64,000 bases of DNA from Denitromonas halophila (GCF_007625155.1 NZ_VMNK01000016.1:35653-99652); one strand, 5' to 3'; shown: positions 16,102 to 25,135, counted from the first letter of the stretch. Notes: generated by a model not told the origin, from the sequence alone. Numbers and translations: made by a program.

Positions 16102-16164
16102 GTCTAGCTTTTAAGCAAAATCAGCCACTTACAGGATAACGCCCCAAGACAGCGCATTCCGCCA

Positions 16165-16211
16165 GCACCAATTCAGTGCATCAGAGCACCCGCCAGGCCC
16201 CATCAACGTGC
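16165..16211 (-). promoter_or_regulatory. NtrC-type enhancer sites upstream of amtB
   Basis: GCAC-N7-GTGC at 16165-16179 (GCACCAATTCAGTGC) matches the NtrC half-site pattern. A weaker copy, GCCC-N7-GTGC, lies at 16197-16211, 32 bases away. The first site is centred about 84 bases from the -12 element, the same distance as at glnA. Confidence 0.65.
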
Positions 16212-16230
16212 ATGCATGCCAACAAATGCG

Positions 16231-17496
16231 TCATCTCGGTGCGAGGCCCTTGGGCAGCAACACCCACATGGCGCCGTTCTGCTTCATGCGCCCGGCCTCG
16301 GCCCCCGCGGCATCGCCAAAGCCCCAGAAGAAGTCGGCCCGCACACCGCCACGAATGGCGCTGCCGGTGTCTTGCGCCATCACCAGATGCCGCAGCGGCT
16401 GGTTGGTGTTGGGGCGGGTGGTATCGAGGAACACCGGCGCGCCCAGCGGCACGGTCTGGCGATCAACCGCAATGCTGCGCTCGGCCACCAGCGGAACACC
16501 CAGCGCCCCGATCGGGCCGTCGTTGTTGTCTGGCAGCGGTCGGAAGAACACATAGCTGGGGTTCTGATCAAGCAGCTCACGCAGGCGTGCCGGGTGGGTC
16601 CGCGCCCAGCGTTGGATGCCCTGCATGGACGCGTCCGACAGCTTGAGTTCGCCCTGCTCCACCAACCACTTGCCAATCGACTTGTAGGGGTGGCCGTTCT
16701 GGTCGGCATAGCCGATGCGCAGATAGCTGCCGTCGGGCAGCTCAACCCGGCCCGAGCCCTGCACTTGCAGGAAGAACAGCGCAATCGGGTCATCCGCCCA
16801 GGCCAGCACCGGCGCCGGAAAAGCCTCGCCCTGCGCACTGACTTCGCGCCGCGTCCAGTAAGGCACCAGCCGGTTGCCCTCCACTCGTCCGCGCAGGCGC
16901 AGGGGCTTGAGCTCGGGGTAGATGCCGGCCAGCTCGACCGAGACCATGTCCTGCGGCACGCCATGAATCGGCCAGGCGTGCTGGGCGTTGCGATCGAGGC
17001 TGCCGCGAATCAACGGTTCGTAATAGCCGGTGACCAGGCCGTTGGCGCTGCTGTCGGCATTGCGCACCTGCCAGGGGCGGAAATTGCGATCGAAAAACTG
17101 CCGCACCATCGCCCGCGGCGGCGCGTCGCCGAGCGCATCGGCTTGCGCACACACCCCCGCCCAGGCCGCTTCCTTGCGCAGCACCCGACAGGAGCGCTGC
17201 CAGGCCGGCCAGGCGGCCTCCATGGCATCCGCATTCCAGCCCGGCAAGTCGGTCCAGCGGGCAGCCACCAGCCGGCCGGGGGCCACTGCCGGGCTTGCCA
17301 CCGGTGCTGACGGCGGCGTGACGGCTTGCGGCTTGGGCGCCACGGGTGCGGGCGCCGGTGCCGGCACAGGGGTGCTTTGCGTCACCGGCGGCACCTGCGC
17401 GCAAGGCGGACAGTCGGCCACGCGCTCGGTAGCACAGGCCGACAACAACACACAGAGCCCGACCACACGCGGCCAGACAGACAGACGAAGGAACAT
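16231..17496 (-). CDS. mltA: Membrane-bound lytic murein transglycosylase A (MltA)
   Basis: A 421-residue lipoprotein that cleaves peptidoglycan glycan strands to form 1,6-anhydro ends. The N-terminus has a hydrophobic stretch ending in the lipobox LLSAC, then a Pro/Ala-rich linker (about residues 35-75). The MltA barrel includes VTGYYEPLIRGS and FFLQVQGSGRVELPDG; the C-terminal 3D domain holds MAQDTGSAIRGG with the catalytic Asp. The start at 17496 puts the signal sequence at the N-terminus; longer frames do not. Confidence 0.93.
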   Translation of the reverse strand: MFLRLSVWPRVVGLCVLLSACATERVADCPPCAQVPPVTQSTPVPAPAPAPVAPKPQAVTPPSAPVASPAVAPGRLVAARWTDLPGWNADAMEAAWPAWQRSCRVLRKEAAWAGVCAQADALGDAPPRAMVRQFFDRNFRPWQVRNADSSANGLVTGYYEPLIRGSLDRNAQHAWPIHGVPQDMVSVELAGIYPELKPLRLRGRVEGNRLVPYWTRREVSAQGEAFPAPVLAWADDPIALFFLQVQGSGRVELPDGSYLRIGYADQNGHPYKSIGKWLVEQGELKLSDASMQGIQRWARTHPARLRELLDQNPSYVFFRPLPDNNDGPIGALGVPLVAERSIAVDRQTVPLGAPVFLDTTRPNTNQPLRHLVMAQDTGSAIRGGVRADFFWGFGDAAGAEAGRMKQNGAMWVLLPKGLAPR

Positions 17497-17581
17497 GGCG
17501 GACAGATCAGTTACACTCGGTCGAGCGAAGCCGGCAGTATAGCCGTGACCGCCCTTCCCCAACCTGCCACCGGAGCCTGCC

Positions 17582-17692
17582 ATGTGGGTGATCCTGCTGG
17601 AAGCCGGCGTTGCGCTGGCATTGTTGCTTGTCATTGTCTGGGCCACCTGGCCACGAAAGAAGAACACATCTGATGACTCCGACATCTCCTGA
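17582..17692 (+). CDS. 36-residue single-span membrane microprotein
   Basis: The ATG at 17582 opens a 36-codon frame, MWVILLEAGVALALLLVIVW, continuing with ATWPRKKN and a Ser/Asp-rich tail. The first 22 residues are strongly hydrophobic and are followed by a basic RKK, giving a typical N-out, C-in or leaderless anchor. Its stop lies inside the start of the next gene (20-base overlap), so translation is probably coupled to the DUF815 ATPase gene. ACCGGAG precedes the start. Function unknown; too short for most gene callers. Confidence 0.5.
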   Translation: MWVILLEAGVALALLLVIVWATWPRKKNTSDDSDIS

Positions 17693-18548
17693 ACTGGCCG
17701 CCTTTTTTGCGCGCCTCGAAAAAACCCTGGACCGGCTCGACGCCTGGCTGCCCGCCCCGCCGGCGGCACCGGACTGGGACAGCGCGATCGCGTTCCGCTG
17801 GCTGCGCCGCGGCGCACAAGCACGGCTGGAGGCGATCCCCCATCCGCACCTGATCCGTGTCGAAGACCTGCAGGACGTGGCCGACCAGATCGCGCGCCTC
17901 GACGCCAACACCCGCCAGTTCGTCAAAGGGCGCCGAGCCAACAATGCGCTGCTCACGGGGGCGCGCGGCACCGGCAAGTCCTCGCTGGTCAAAGCCATGC
18001 TGGCGCGCTACGCCGACAAGGGCCTGCGCCTGATCGAGGTCGACAAGCAGGATCTGATGGACCTGCCCGAGATCGTCGAACTGGTGCGCACCCGGCCCGA
18101 GCGCTTCGTGCTGTTCTGCGACGATCTGTCCTTCGAAGACGCCGAGCCGGCCTACAAGGCACTCAAGAGCGTACTCGACGGCTCGCTCGCCGCGGTGCCC
18201 GACAACATCATCATCTACGCCACCTCCAACCGTCGCCACCTGATGCCTGAGTACCACGCCGAAAATCGCGAAGCACACAACATCGACGGCGAGATCCACC
18301 CCGGCGAAGCGGTCGAAGAGAAAATCTCGCTGTCCGAGCGTTTCGGACTGTGGTTGTCTTTCTACCCTTTTAATCAGGACGCCTACCTCGATATCGTGTG
18401 CCACTGGCTGAGCGAATTCGGCGTGACCAAGGCCAAGATCGACAAAGCCCGCACCGAGGCCCTGCAGTGGGCGCTGATGCGCGGCTCGCGCAGTGGTCGG
18501 GTGGCCTGGCAGTTTGCCCGCGACTACGCCGGCCGGCACGCCACGTGA
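17673..18548 (+). CDS. DUF815 family AAA+ ATP-binding protein
   Basis: A 291-residue cytoplasmic ATPase of the DUF815 family. Walker A is GARGTGKSS at residues 96-104; Walker B is VLFCDDLSFE; a TSNRRHLMPE sensor-like segment and a KISLSERFGLWLSFYPF region follow, all usual for this family. Function in bacteria is not established. The ATG at 17673 overlaps the microprotein gene, and the stop is seven bases before the Nudix gene, so the three form an operon. Confidence 0.85.
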   Translation: MTPTSPELAAFFARLEKTLDRLDAWLPAPPAAPDWDSAIAFRWLRRGAQARLEAIPHPHLIRVEDLQDVADQIARLDANTRQFVKGRRANNALLTGARGTGKSSLVKAMLARYADKGLRLIEVDKQDLMDLPEIVELVRTRPERFVLFCDDLSFEDAEPAYKALKSVLDGSLAAVPDNIIIYATSNRRHLMPEYHAENREAHNIDGEIHPGEAVEEKISLSERFGLWLSFYPFNQDAYLDIVCHWLSEFGVTKAKIDKARTEALQWALMRGSRSGRVAWQFARDYAGRHAT

Positions 18549-18555
18549 GACTCGC

Positions 18556-19509
18556 ATGACCGACACCGCCTCGCCCAAAAAACGCGTCGACGTCGCCGCC
18601 GCCGTCATCACCCAGCCCAATGGCAGCGTGCTGCTCGGTCAGCGCGCGCCAGGCACCTTCTACCCCGGCTACTGGGAGTTTCCCGGCGGCAAGGTCGAGC
18701 CCGGCGAAGACCCGCGCGCCGCGCTGATCCGCGAGCTCGACGAAGAACTCGGCATCACCGTCGACACCTGCTGGCCCTGGCTGATACGCGAGCACGACTA
18801 CGAACACGCCAACGTTCGCCTGCACTTCTTTGAAGTACCCGAGTGGACTGGCGACATCAACGACCATGTTCACGCCGCGCTCGCCTGGGAGCACCCCGAG
18901 CGCTTCAGCGTCGCGCCCATGCTGCCAGCCAACGGCCCCATCCTCAAGGCGCTGCGCCTGCCACACGAGATGGGCATCACCGATGCCGCCCACATGGGCG
19001 TCGACGCCCAGCTCGAGGCGCTCGACCGCGCCCTGGCACGTGGCCTCAAGCTGGTACAGATCCGCGACTCCTCCCTCGATACCCGCCCGCGCGAACGCCT
19101 CGCCCACAGCATCGTCCAGCGCTGTCACGCCGCCGGCGCACTGGCCCTGGTCAACGGCGACGCCGACCTCGCCCGACGCACCGACGCCCACGGTCTGCAC
19201 CTGCCCGCCCGCCAGCTCATGGCCTGCGGCACTCGCCCCGATTTCGAGTGGGTCGGCGCCTCCTGTCACACCCGCGCGGAGCTCGAACACTGCGCCAAAC
19301 TTGGCCTCGACTACGCCGTGCTCGGCCATGTCAACGCCACCCCCAGCCACCCCAGCAGCCCCTCGCTCGGCTGGGCCGGCTTCACCCCCCTCACCCAATG
19401 GCTACCCATGCCGGTATTCGCCATCGGCGGGGTCAGCCTTGAGCACATGAGCGCGGCGCGTGCAGCCGGTGCGCATGGTGTGGCGGGGATTCGCGGGAGT
19501 TGGGCCTGA
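18556..19509 (+). CDS. Fusion of Nudix hydrolase (MutT-like) and thiamine-phosphate-synthase-like domain
   Basis: A 317-residue two-domain protein. Residues 1-135 are a MutT-type Nudix hydrolase with an intact Nudix box at 45-67 (GGKVEPGE, then RELDEELGI), expected to hydrolyse 8-oxo-dGTP or similar. Residues about 150-317 look like a TIM-barrel ThiE/TenI domain (KLVQIRDSS, LVNGDADLA, GLHLPARQL, SCHTRAELE, VFAIGGVS). This fusion is common in proteobacteria and its second domain has no demonstrated activity. It follows the DUF815 gene in the mutT position near the cell-division gene region of many betaproteobacteria. Confidence 0.9.
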   Translation: MTDTASPKKRVDVAAAVITQPNGSVLLGQRAPGTFYPGYWEFPGGKVEPGEDPRAALIRELDEELGITVDTCWPWLIREHDYEHANVRLHFFEVPEWTGDINDHVHAALAWEHPERFSVAPMLPANGPILKALRLPHEMGITDAAHMGVDAQLEALDRALARGLKLVQIRDSSLDTRPRERLAHSIVQRCHAAGALALVNGDADLARRTDAHGLHLPARQLMACGTRPDFEWVGASCHTRAELEHCAKLGLDYAVLGHVNATPSHPSSPSLGWAGFTPLTQWLPMPVFAIGGVSLEHMSAARAAGAHGVAGIRGSWA

Positions 19510-19771
19510 GCGGCAGACTCGCCTGAGCTTCAACAGATTCGCGCCCTCGCTCGGCCGAGCGCGCCACCCGGCTTGACCGCCAACACCAGCGACTGCCCGG
19601 CCATACCCGCCAGCGGCCAAGATAAACCGGCACCTGCTGCCATTCGCATCTATGGTGGTTACATAGCGTCGGCATTCACGCTGTTCGCCTTGCGCGCATG
19701 GCGCACCGCCCGGCCCCACACGGCACACCGGGTGACGAGCACGCGCTGGCCGACATTGGAGGGCACGCAGC

Positions 19772-20065
19772 ATGGCGACCTATATCGCACTATGCACTTT
19801 CACCGATCAAGGGATCCGCGCCATCAAGAACTCGGCGGAACGGGCCGACGCCGTCAAGGAGTTGGCCGCGAAGTTTGGCGCGACGATGACACAGCTGTAC
19901 TGGACGATGGGTCAGTACGACCTGATCGCCACCATCGACGCACCAGACGATGAGTCGGCCACGGCATTTGCCCTGGCCACGGCCTCGGGCGGCAATGTGC
20001 GCGTACAAACCCTGCGCGCGTTCTCGCGCACCGAACTGGCGGGCATTACCCGCCGGCTCGACTGA
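19772..20065 (+). CDS. GYD-domain protein
   Basis: A 97-residue ferredoxin-fold-like protein of the GYD family, seen from MATYIALCTFTDQGIRAIKN, the YWTMGQYDLIATIDAPDDE centre (GYD appears as GQYD) and a final RAFSRTEL strand. Members are small soluble proteins of unknown biochemical role. GGAGGGCACGCAGC precedes the ATG. The 260 bases upstream hold no gene. Confidence 0.8.
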   Translation: MATYIALCTFTDQGIRAIKNSAERADAVKELAAKFGATMTQLYWTMGQYDLIATIDAPDDESATAFALATASGGNVRVQTLRAFSRTELAGITRRLD

Positions 20066-20113
20066 CACGCTGATCCCAGGCTTGAGCGGGCGCCGTCCCC
20101 CCGCTCAGCAGTG

Positions 20114-20362
20114 TCAGCTATCCCAGGCGCCTTGCCGCAGACGCGCATTCAGCGTGTCGACAACCTCGGCCCAATCGGCGTCTTCGGCGATCTCCTCACG
20201 TAGAAAAGCCGCCTGGGACGGATTCCAGAACGGCGCCGCCGCAAGTGGGATATGCCCGGCCAGTGGGGCGTGACACGCCACAAAGGTGTCGATACTGGCA
20301 GCGTCGTTGGGTAAGCCAAGCTGGGCAAACAAGGCGGACAGAGGATGGACTGGGGTTTCCAT
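20114..20362 (-). CDS. DUF2789 family protein
   Basis: An 82-residue acidic protein resembling the DUF2789 family: METPVHPLSALFAQLGLP at the N-terminus, FWNPSQAAFLREEIAEDADW near the end. Function unknown. The ATG at 20362 follows AAAGGAGACCTTCTC; the longer frame to 20404 adds residues unlike the family. Monocistronic and convergent with the GYD gene. Confidence 0.8.
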   Translation of the reverse strand: METPVHPLSALFAQLGLPNDAASIDTFVACHAPLAGHIPLAAAPFWNPSQAAFLREEIAEDADWAEVVDTLNARLRQGAWDS

Positions 20363-20500
20363 GAGAAGGTCTCCTTTCGACATGACACAGTGCCACACCC
20401 ACATAAGTATGCGCCGACACGGCGCTCGAACATACCATCGGCGCCCCCCAACTGGTCACCCCACGCTTTTTCTTAAAGCGTCCATCGCGCGTTGATGGCC

Positions 20501-20530
20501 AAAAAAAACCGCCTCGAAGGCGGTTTTTTT
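20501..20530. terminator. Bidirectional rho-independent terminator
   Basis: CCGCCT-CGA-AGGCGG flanked by eight A on one side and seven T on the other, immediately after the PEP-CTERM gene. It serves that minus-strand gene and could also act in the other direction. Confidence 0.9.
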
Positions 20531-20540
20531 GACCGAGACA

Positions 20541-21167
20541 TTACGCCTTGCGCTTGCCTCGCACCAGGCCAAGGCCCAGCAGACCGATGCCAAGCAACCC
20601 CAAGCTCACGGGCTCGGGCACGCTTGTCGGTGGCATGTCGGCGGTATTGATTAACACGCGCTCAATCACAAAGCCGCTTTGCGCGCCTTGGTTGTGGTTG
20701 AAGGAAAAGCTGTTGAAAGGAGTACCAGAGAAGCTGATGGTGCCTTGCCCATCATTTGCCGTCGAAGTAATCGTCGTGCCATCAAAGGTTGTACCACCCT
20801 GATTGGTATAGCCAATCGACACGGGACCATTGCTGGTCACAAACCCAAAAAGCGTCTCCACCGGCAAAGAACCAACACTGCTCAGTGCATCAAACTCGAT
20901 TTCAATGGAGTTGATCATTGTCGAGAAGCTGAGCACGTAGCTGCCGGAGGTATTGTTCCCACCAAGATACAGTCCAGCGAAGGTTCCGCTGGTGATAAAC
21001 CCGATACTGCCGCCCGTATTGGTGGTCGTCAGCGTCGTGCCCCCCACGGTCACCGGATTGCCGGAGCCCAGATCGGCATCGGAAAAGCTGATCACTGCGG
21101 CCTGCGCGACGGCCGAACCGGTCAAGGCCAGCATGGCGACCAGCGCTTTTGTTTTGAATGTTGTCAT
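20541..21167 (-). CDS. PEP-CTERM sorting-domain protein
   Basis: A 208-residue exported protein. It begins with a Sec signal peptide (residues 1 to about 23, AVAQAA), has a Gly/Thr/Ser-rich beta body, and ends at about 183-208 with VPEP, a hydrophobic segment and a basic KRK tail, the exosortase recognition signal. Such proteins are cut by exosortase and linked to the exopolysaccharide matrix, notably in floc-forming Zoogloea relatives. Body of unknown function. The exosortase locus is not in this window. A -24/-12 element lies upstream. Confidence 0.93.
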   Translation of the reverse strand: MTTFKTKALVAMLALTGSAVAQAAVISFSDADLGSGNPVTVGGTTLTTTNTGGSIGFITSGTFAGLYLGGNNTSGSYVLSFSTMINSIEIEFDALSSVGSLPVETLFGFVTSNGPVSIGYTNQGGTTFDGTTITSTANDGQGTISFSGTPFNSFSFNHNQGAQSGFVIERVLINTADMPPTSVPEPVSLGLLGIGLLGLGLVRGKRKA

Positions 21168-21220
21168 TTACGATTGCCCCGATATTGAGCGCTTAGCGAA
21201 CCTAAGCATGGACGATCTCA

Positions 21221-21236
21221 CGCAATATCTACGCCA
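21221..21236 (-). promoter_or_regulatory. Sigma-54 (-24/-12) promoter of the PEP-CTERM gene
   Basis: The minus strand reads TTGGCGTAGATATTGCG, with GG and GC ten bases apart and TTGC at -12. It is about 55 bases before the start codon. Many PEP-CTERM genes in this bacterial group are reported to be under RpoN and the PrsK/PrsR two-component system, which makes this match more credible. Confidence 0.65.
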
Positions 21237-21367
21237 ACAGAACAATTTGATTTAACAACAATCACTTGCGCCAAATTTCAGGCGATTGCCAAGCGCAAAA
21301 TGTTGCTGATTGTAAATTTATCCGACACTCATATGACACCATGGCGCCGCTTGAAACGGCGACCGCG

Positions 21368-21568
21368 TTACGCGTCGTCAAGATCTTCCGACATGCCATC
21401 CGGCGGCTTGGCGGCCGGAATGCGGTAGCTCTCGGAGGCCCAGGCGCCCATGTCGATCTGGCGGCAGCGCTCGGAGCAGAAGGGGCGGAATTTGTTGTCG
21501 GTGCGCCATTCGACAGGCTTGGCGCAGTGGGGGCATTTGACGATGCGGGGGGCGGTATCGCGGGTCAT
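21368..21568 (-). CDS. yacG: DNA gyrase inhibitor YacG
   Basis: A 66-residue zinc-finger protein with CPHC and CSERC pairs binding one zinc, and the family's [17 protein letters not shown] core. E. coli YacG binds GyrB and inhibits gyrase. The acidic tail ends LDDA. The start at 21568 (MTRDTAP) is five bases after zapD, so the coaE-zapD-yacG cluster order common in proteobacteria holds here. Confidence 0.92.
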   Translation of the reverse strand: MTRDTAPRIVKCPHCAKPVEWRTDNKFRPFCSERCRQIDMGAWASESYRIPAAKPPDGMSEDLDDA

Positions 21569-21573
21569 CGGAC

Positions 21574-22329
21574 TCAGAGATTGCACAGCGTGAGTTCGAA
21601 CTCGACGTCGTTCTCGCACTGGCGGGGTCGGCTGATGGTGTCGGGGCGCATGAAGCGCACGTTGAGCACGTATTTGTTGGCGCTGATTTCGGGCACGGCC
21701 TGGGCACCCAGCTGGACGCGGACACGCACCATCTGGATCGGGCGGCCGCCCATGGTCAGCTGGTAGTTGCCGCGACAGGCGGTCTGCATTTCGGGTCGGC
21801 CACTGGCGCGCAGCAGGCGTAGCACAATCGCCAGACCGTCGCGGATCGGCAGCATCGGGCGAATCCAGCCTTCGAGGTCGCGCCGGCGCGCTTCGACGTC
21901 GCGGTTTTGCCAGTGGTAATACGCGGGCAGGTCGAACTGACAGGCGCCACCGGGGATCGCAGCGCGGCTGCGGATGCCCATGAGCCAGTCGTTTTCGCGC
22001 AGGTAGTGGCCGATCTTGCCAGACACCGACAACAGGCCGGCCGTGGCCTGCTCGATTTCGTACAGGGCGCCGCTGAGCGCTTCTTCGGAAATATCGGGGT
22101 TGTCGCGGAAGGCGAGCAGCGACTGGCGCTGGCGCTCGAGTTCCTGCAGCAGATCCACCTTGAACTCGGAGCGGCTGGCCACTTCGAGCATTTCGAAGAT
22201 GGCCGTCAACGTGACGTGATGGTCAATAGGCGATTCACCGCGCAGTGTGTGCGCGATACGGGCAAACAGATCTTCCAGCCGGAGCAGGGTGCGGATGCGC
22301 TCGTTGAGTGGGTATTCGAAAGTAATCAC
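21574..22329 (-). CDS. zapD: Cell division protein ZapD
   Basis: A 251-residue cytoplasmic protein that cross-links FtsZ filaments at the Z ring. The family start [18 protein letters not shown] follows a GTG at 22329, which I take as the initiation codon; an upstream in-frame start at 22383 would add 18 residues unlike the family. Other family segments are [15 protein letters not shown] and [10 protein letters not shown]. Confidence 0.9.
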   Translation of the reverse strand: MITFEYPLNERIRTLLRLEDLFARIAHTLRGESPIDHHVTLTAIFEMLEVASRSEFKVDLLQELERQRQSLLAFRDNPDISEEALSGALYEIEQATAGLLSVSGKIGHYLRENDWLMGIRSRAAIPGGACQFDLPAYYHWQNRDVEARRRDLEGWIRPMLPIRDGLAIVLRLLRASGRPEMQTACRGNYQLTMGGRPIQMVRVRVQLGAQAVPEISANKYVLNVRFMRPDTISRPRQCENDVEFELTLCNL

Positions 22330-22399
22330 CGCATGCGCCTGATGGGTTTGCCAACCTCCTGATAATCCGCGCGATGATAGCACAGGGCCTGCGCCGGCC

Positions 22400-23011
22400 T
22401 CAGGCGCTGGCGAGGCGGAGGTACTGCAAATGCAAGGCGTCGACCTGTTGATGGAGATGGTCGAGATCGCCGCTATTGTCGATCACGTCATCGGCGGCAG
22501 CGAGCCGATCGGCCCGCGGCAGCTGCGCCGCCATGATGGCTTCGACTTGCGCGGCGGGCAGACCCGAACGGCGCATGACCCGCGCCACTTGCACCGCCGC
22601 CTCGCAATCGACCACGGCGATGCGCTGACAACGCTGGCGATAGGTGCCAGACTCGATCAGCAGCGGCACCACCAGCACCACATAGGGCGTCTCGGCCTCG
22701 ACGCACTGACGGTCGGACTCCGTGCGGATCATGGGATGCAGGATTGCTTCGAGGCGCTGACGCTCGGCCGGGTGGGCAAACACCAGTGCGCGCATGGCGT
22801 CGCGGTCGAGCGCCCCATCGGCGGCGATCACCGCATCGCCAAAGGCCGCGCGAATGGCTGGCAAAGCCGCACCGCCGGGCGCAGTGAGCTGACGGGCGAT
22901 GAGGTCGGTATCCACGATGGCCGCACCGCGCTCGCCAAAACGATCCGACGCCGCGCTTTTTCCACTGCCGATGCCGCCGGTCAGGCCGACAATCCAGCGC
23001 GCAGTGCTCAC
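22400..23011 (-). CDS. coaE: Dephospho-CoA kinase
   Basis: A 203-residue kinase for the last step of coenzyme A synthesis, phosphorylating dephospho-CoA on the ribose. The P-loop GLTGGIGSGKSA is at the N-terminus, followed by DTDLIARQL and HPMIR. The GTG start at 23011 overlaps the stop of the upstream SPOR gene as GTGA. Other CoA genes (coaX, coaD) are elsewhere in the window. Confidence 0.93.
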   Translation of the reverse strand: MSTARWIVGLTGGIGSGKSAASDRFGERGAAIVDTDLIARQLTAPGGAALPAIRAAFGDAVIAADGALDRDAMRALVFAHPAERQRLEAILHPMIRTESDRQCVEAETPYVVLVVPLLIESGTYRQRCQRIAVVDCEAAVQVARVMRRSGLPAAQVEAIMAAQLPRADRLAAADDVIDNSGDLDHLHQQVDALHLQYLRLASA

Positions 23012-23757
23012 AGCGCGCAATCCTCGCGGGTGGCACCAGCATAGGCTCCGGCCCATTCCGCCGCGCGCTCGATCAGCGCTTCGGCCGGCCCGCGGATTTC
23101 GATGCGGTGGGTGGTGTCGCCCCGCTCTTCGATCGCCACGCCACGCACACCCTTGGCCTGAATGCGACGTACCTGTTCTTTGGCCGACGCCTCCGACTTG
23201 AACAAGCCCAGCGAGATGGTTAGCGGCCGGGATCCGTTCTCGCCCACCACAAACAAATCGTTCCAGCCCTTGGCGCGGATCTCGCTGGCGCGGCGCTCGG
23301 CCGCGTCTTTGGTGGGATGCGCGGGGATATGCACCCACCAGGAGGTGACATCGGTGGTGGTCTGGTCGCGCGCGGTGAAGTCCGGCTCGCGCAGCGCCTG
23401 CCGCGTGAGCCGATCCGCCGCTTCGTCGTCCAGACCGCCAAAGGCCACGCAGGCTTTCGGTACGCTGACCACCGGCGGTGGCGCTTCGACGACGGGCGCC
23501 GGTGGCGGTACAGGCGCGGGCGGCGGCACGACGACCGGCGCAGGTGCGGGCGCAGGCGCCGCAGCCGCACGCGCCTCGGCCTGCAAGGCCGCAACCGCGG
23601 CGTCATCAAGCACCTGGATCTGCTCGGGCTTGAGCTGATTGGTCACTCGCTCAGGCTCGCTGCGCGTGCCGTCCTGACCAAACCAGCCCTGCCAGGCCGC
23701 CAGCGCAATGGCATTGACCAGCACCAGCAAGATGATCAGAAAACGCAGGATCGGCAC
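23008..23757 (-). CDS. SPOR-domain membrane protein
   Basis: A 249-residue protein with one N-terminal transmembrane helix (about residues 5-22), a Pro/Ala-rich linker at about 62-95, a conserved-looking cysteine domain, and a C-terminal SPOR-like repeat (about 150-225, with WWVHIPAHPTKDAAERRASE and SLGLFKSEASAKEQVRRI). SPOR domains bind denuded septal peptidoglycan. The GTG at 23757 has AAGGAG upstream. It overlaps coaE by four bases. Possibly a divisome-associated protein next to zapD. Confidence 0.82.
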   Translation of the reverse strand: MPILRFLIILLVLVNAIALAAWQGWFGQDGTRSEPERVTNQLKPEQIQVLDDAAVAALQAEARAAAAPAPAPAPVVVPPPAPVPPPAPVVEAPPPVVSVPKACVAFGGLDDEAADRLTRQALREPDFTARDQTTTDVTSWWVHIPAHPTKDAAERRASEIRAKGWNDLFVVGENGSRPLTISLGLFKSEASAKEQVRRIQAKGVRGVAIEERGDTTHRIEIRGPAEALIERAAEWAGAYAGATREDCAL

Positions 23758-23767
23758 GCTTGGCTCC

Positions 23768-25135
23768 TTAACCGACTTTGGGCAGATGCGCCAGCGACGC
23801 GGCCACCGCCTCGGCCGGGTACTCGTAGTTTTCGAGTTGGCCTGAGAAGTAGCGGTCGTAGGAGGCCATGTCAAAGTGACCATGGCCCGTCAGGTTGAAC
23901 AGTATCACCTTGGGCTCGCCGGTCTGCTTGCACACCAGCGCTTCGTCGATGGCCGCACGGATGCCGTGGCAGGATTCTGGCGCCGGGATGATGCCTTCGT
24001 GGCGGGCAAACAGCACGCCGGCTTCAAAGGTGGCCAGCTGCGGCACGGCCACGGCTTCGACCAGCTTCTCGTGATACAGCTGCGAGACCAGCGGCGAATC
24101 GCCGTGATAGCGCAGGCCACCGGCGTGGATGCCCGGCGGCATGAAGTCGTGGCCCAGCGTGTACATCTTCATCAGCGGCGTAAAACCCGAGGCGTCGCCG
24201 TAGTCGTAGGCGTAGGCGCCCTTGGTGAGGGTCGGGCAGGAGGCCGGCTCGACGGCCACGCAACGCAGTTTTTCGGCGCGCTTCTCGCCCGCGATCTGAT
24301 CGCACAGGAAGGGGAAGGCGATGCCGCCAAAGCTGGAGCCGCCGCCGCAAGGGCCGATGACCACATCCGGGTAGAGGCCGATTTTTTCAAGCTGTTTCTT
24401 GGACTCCTGGCCAATCACGGTCTGATGCAGCAGCACATGGTTGAGCACCGAGCCGAGGGTGTACTTGGTATCGGCACGGCCGGCGGCCTCTTCGACCGCT
24501 TCGGAAATCGCGATGCCGAGCGAGCCCTGGTTCTCGGGGTCTTTCTCCAGAATGGCGCGGCCAGTCTGGGTTTCGTTCGAGGGGCTGGAGAAAACCTCAG
24601 CGCCCCAGGTCTGCATCATCGAGCGGCGGAAGGGCTTCTGCTGGTAGCTCACGTTCACCATGAACACCCGCACATCGATGCCGAACATGCCGCCTGCGAA
24701 GGCGATGGACGAACCCCACTGACCGGCGCCGGTCTCGGTGGTCAGCCGCTTGATGCCGGCCTGCTTGTTGTAATAGGCCTGCGGCACGGCGGAGTTGGGT
24801 TTGTGTGAGCCGGCCGGCGAGACGCCTTCGTACTTGAAGAAGATCTTGGCCGGGGTGCCCAGCGCCTTTTCGAGACGCACCGCACGCACCAGCGGCGTCG
24901 GACGCCAGATTTTATAGATCTCGCGAACTTCATCGGGGATCTCGATCCAGCGCTGCGAGCTCATCTCCTGCTCGATGATCGGATCCGGAAAGATCGCGCT
25001 CATCTGCTCGGGCGTGGCGGGCGAGCCGTCTGGCCCCAGCGGCGGCAGCGGCGCATTGGGCATGTCGGCCGCGATGTTGTACCAATGGGTCGGGATGTCC
25101 TCTTCGGTCATCAGAATGCGTGTCGGCTCGCTCAT
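23768..25135 (-). CDS. TrpB-like PLP enzyme (TrpB2)
   Basis: A 455-residue PLP-dependent enzyme of the TrpB2 class, which makes tryptophan from indole and serine in the absence of a TrpA partner in studied cases. The PLP lysine lies in GSHKPNSA (Lys112), the phosphate loop is [11 protein letters not shown], and the N-terminus [13 protein letters not shown] is the TrpB2 type. No trp operon genes are next to it. GGAG lies before the ATG at 25135, and the SPOR gene follows 10 bases after the stop. Confidence 0.92.
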   Translation of the reverse strand: MSEPTRILMTEEDIPTHWYNIAADMPNAPLPPLGPDGSPATPEQMSAIFPDPIIEQEMSSQRWIEIPDEVREIYKIWRPTPLVRAVRLEKALGTPAKIFFKYEGVSPAGSHKPNSAVPQAYYNKQAGIKRLTTETGAGQWGSSIAFAGGMFGIDVRVFMVNVSYQQKPFRRSMMQTWGAEVFSSPSNETQTGRAILEKDPENQGSLGIAISEAVEEAAGRADTKYTLGSVLNHVLLHQTVIGQESKKQLEKIGLYPDVVIGPCGGGSSFGGIAFPFLCDQIAGEKRAEKLRCVAVEPASCPTLTKGAYAYDYGDASGFTPLMKMYTLGHDFMPPGIHAGGLRYHGDSPLVSQLYHEKLVEAVAVPQLATFEAGVLFARHEGIIPAPESCHGIRAAIDEALVCKQTGEPKVILFNLTGHGHFDMASYDRYFSGQLENYEYPAEAVAASLAHLPKVG

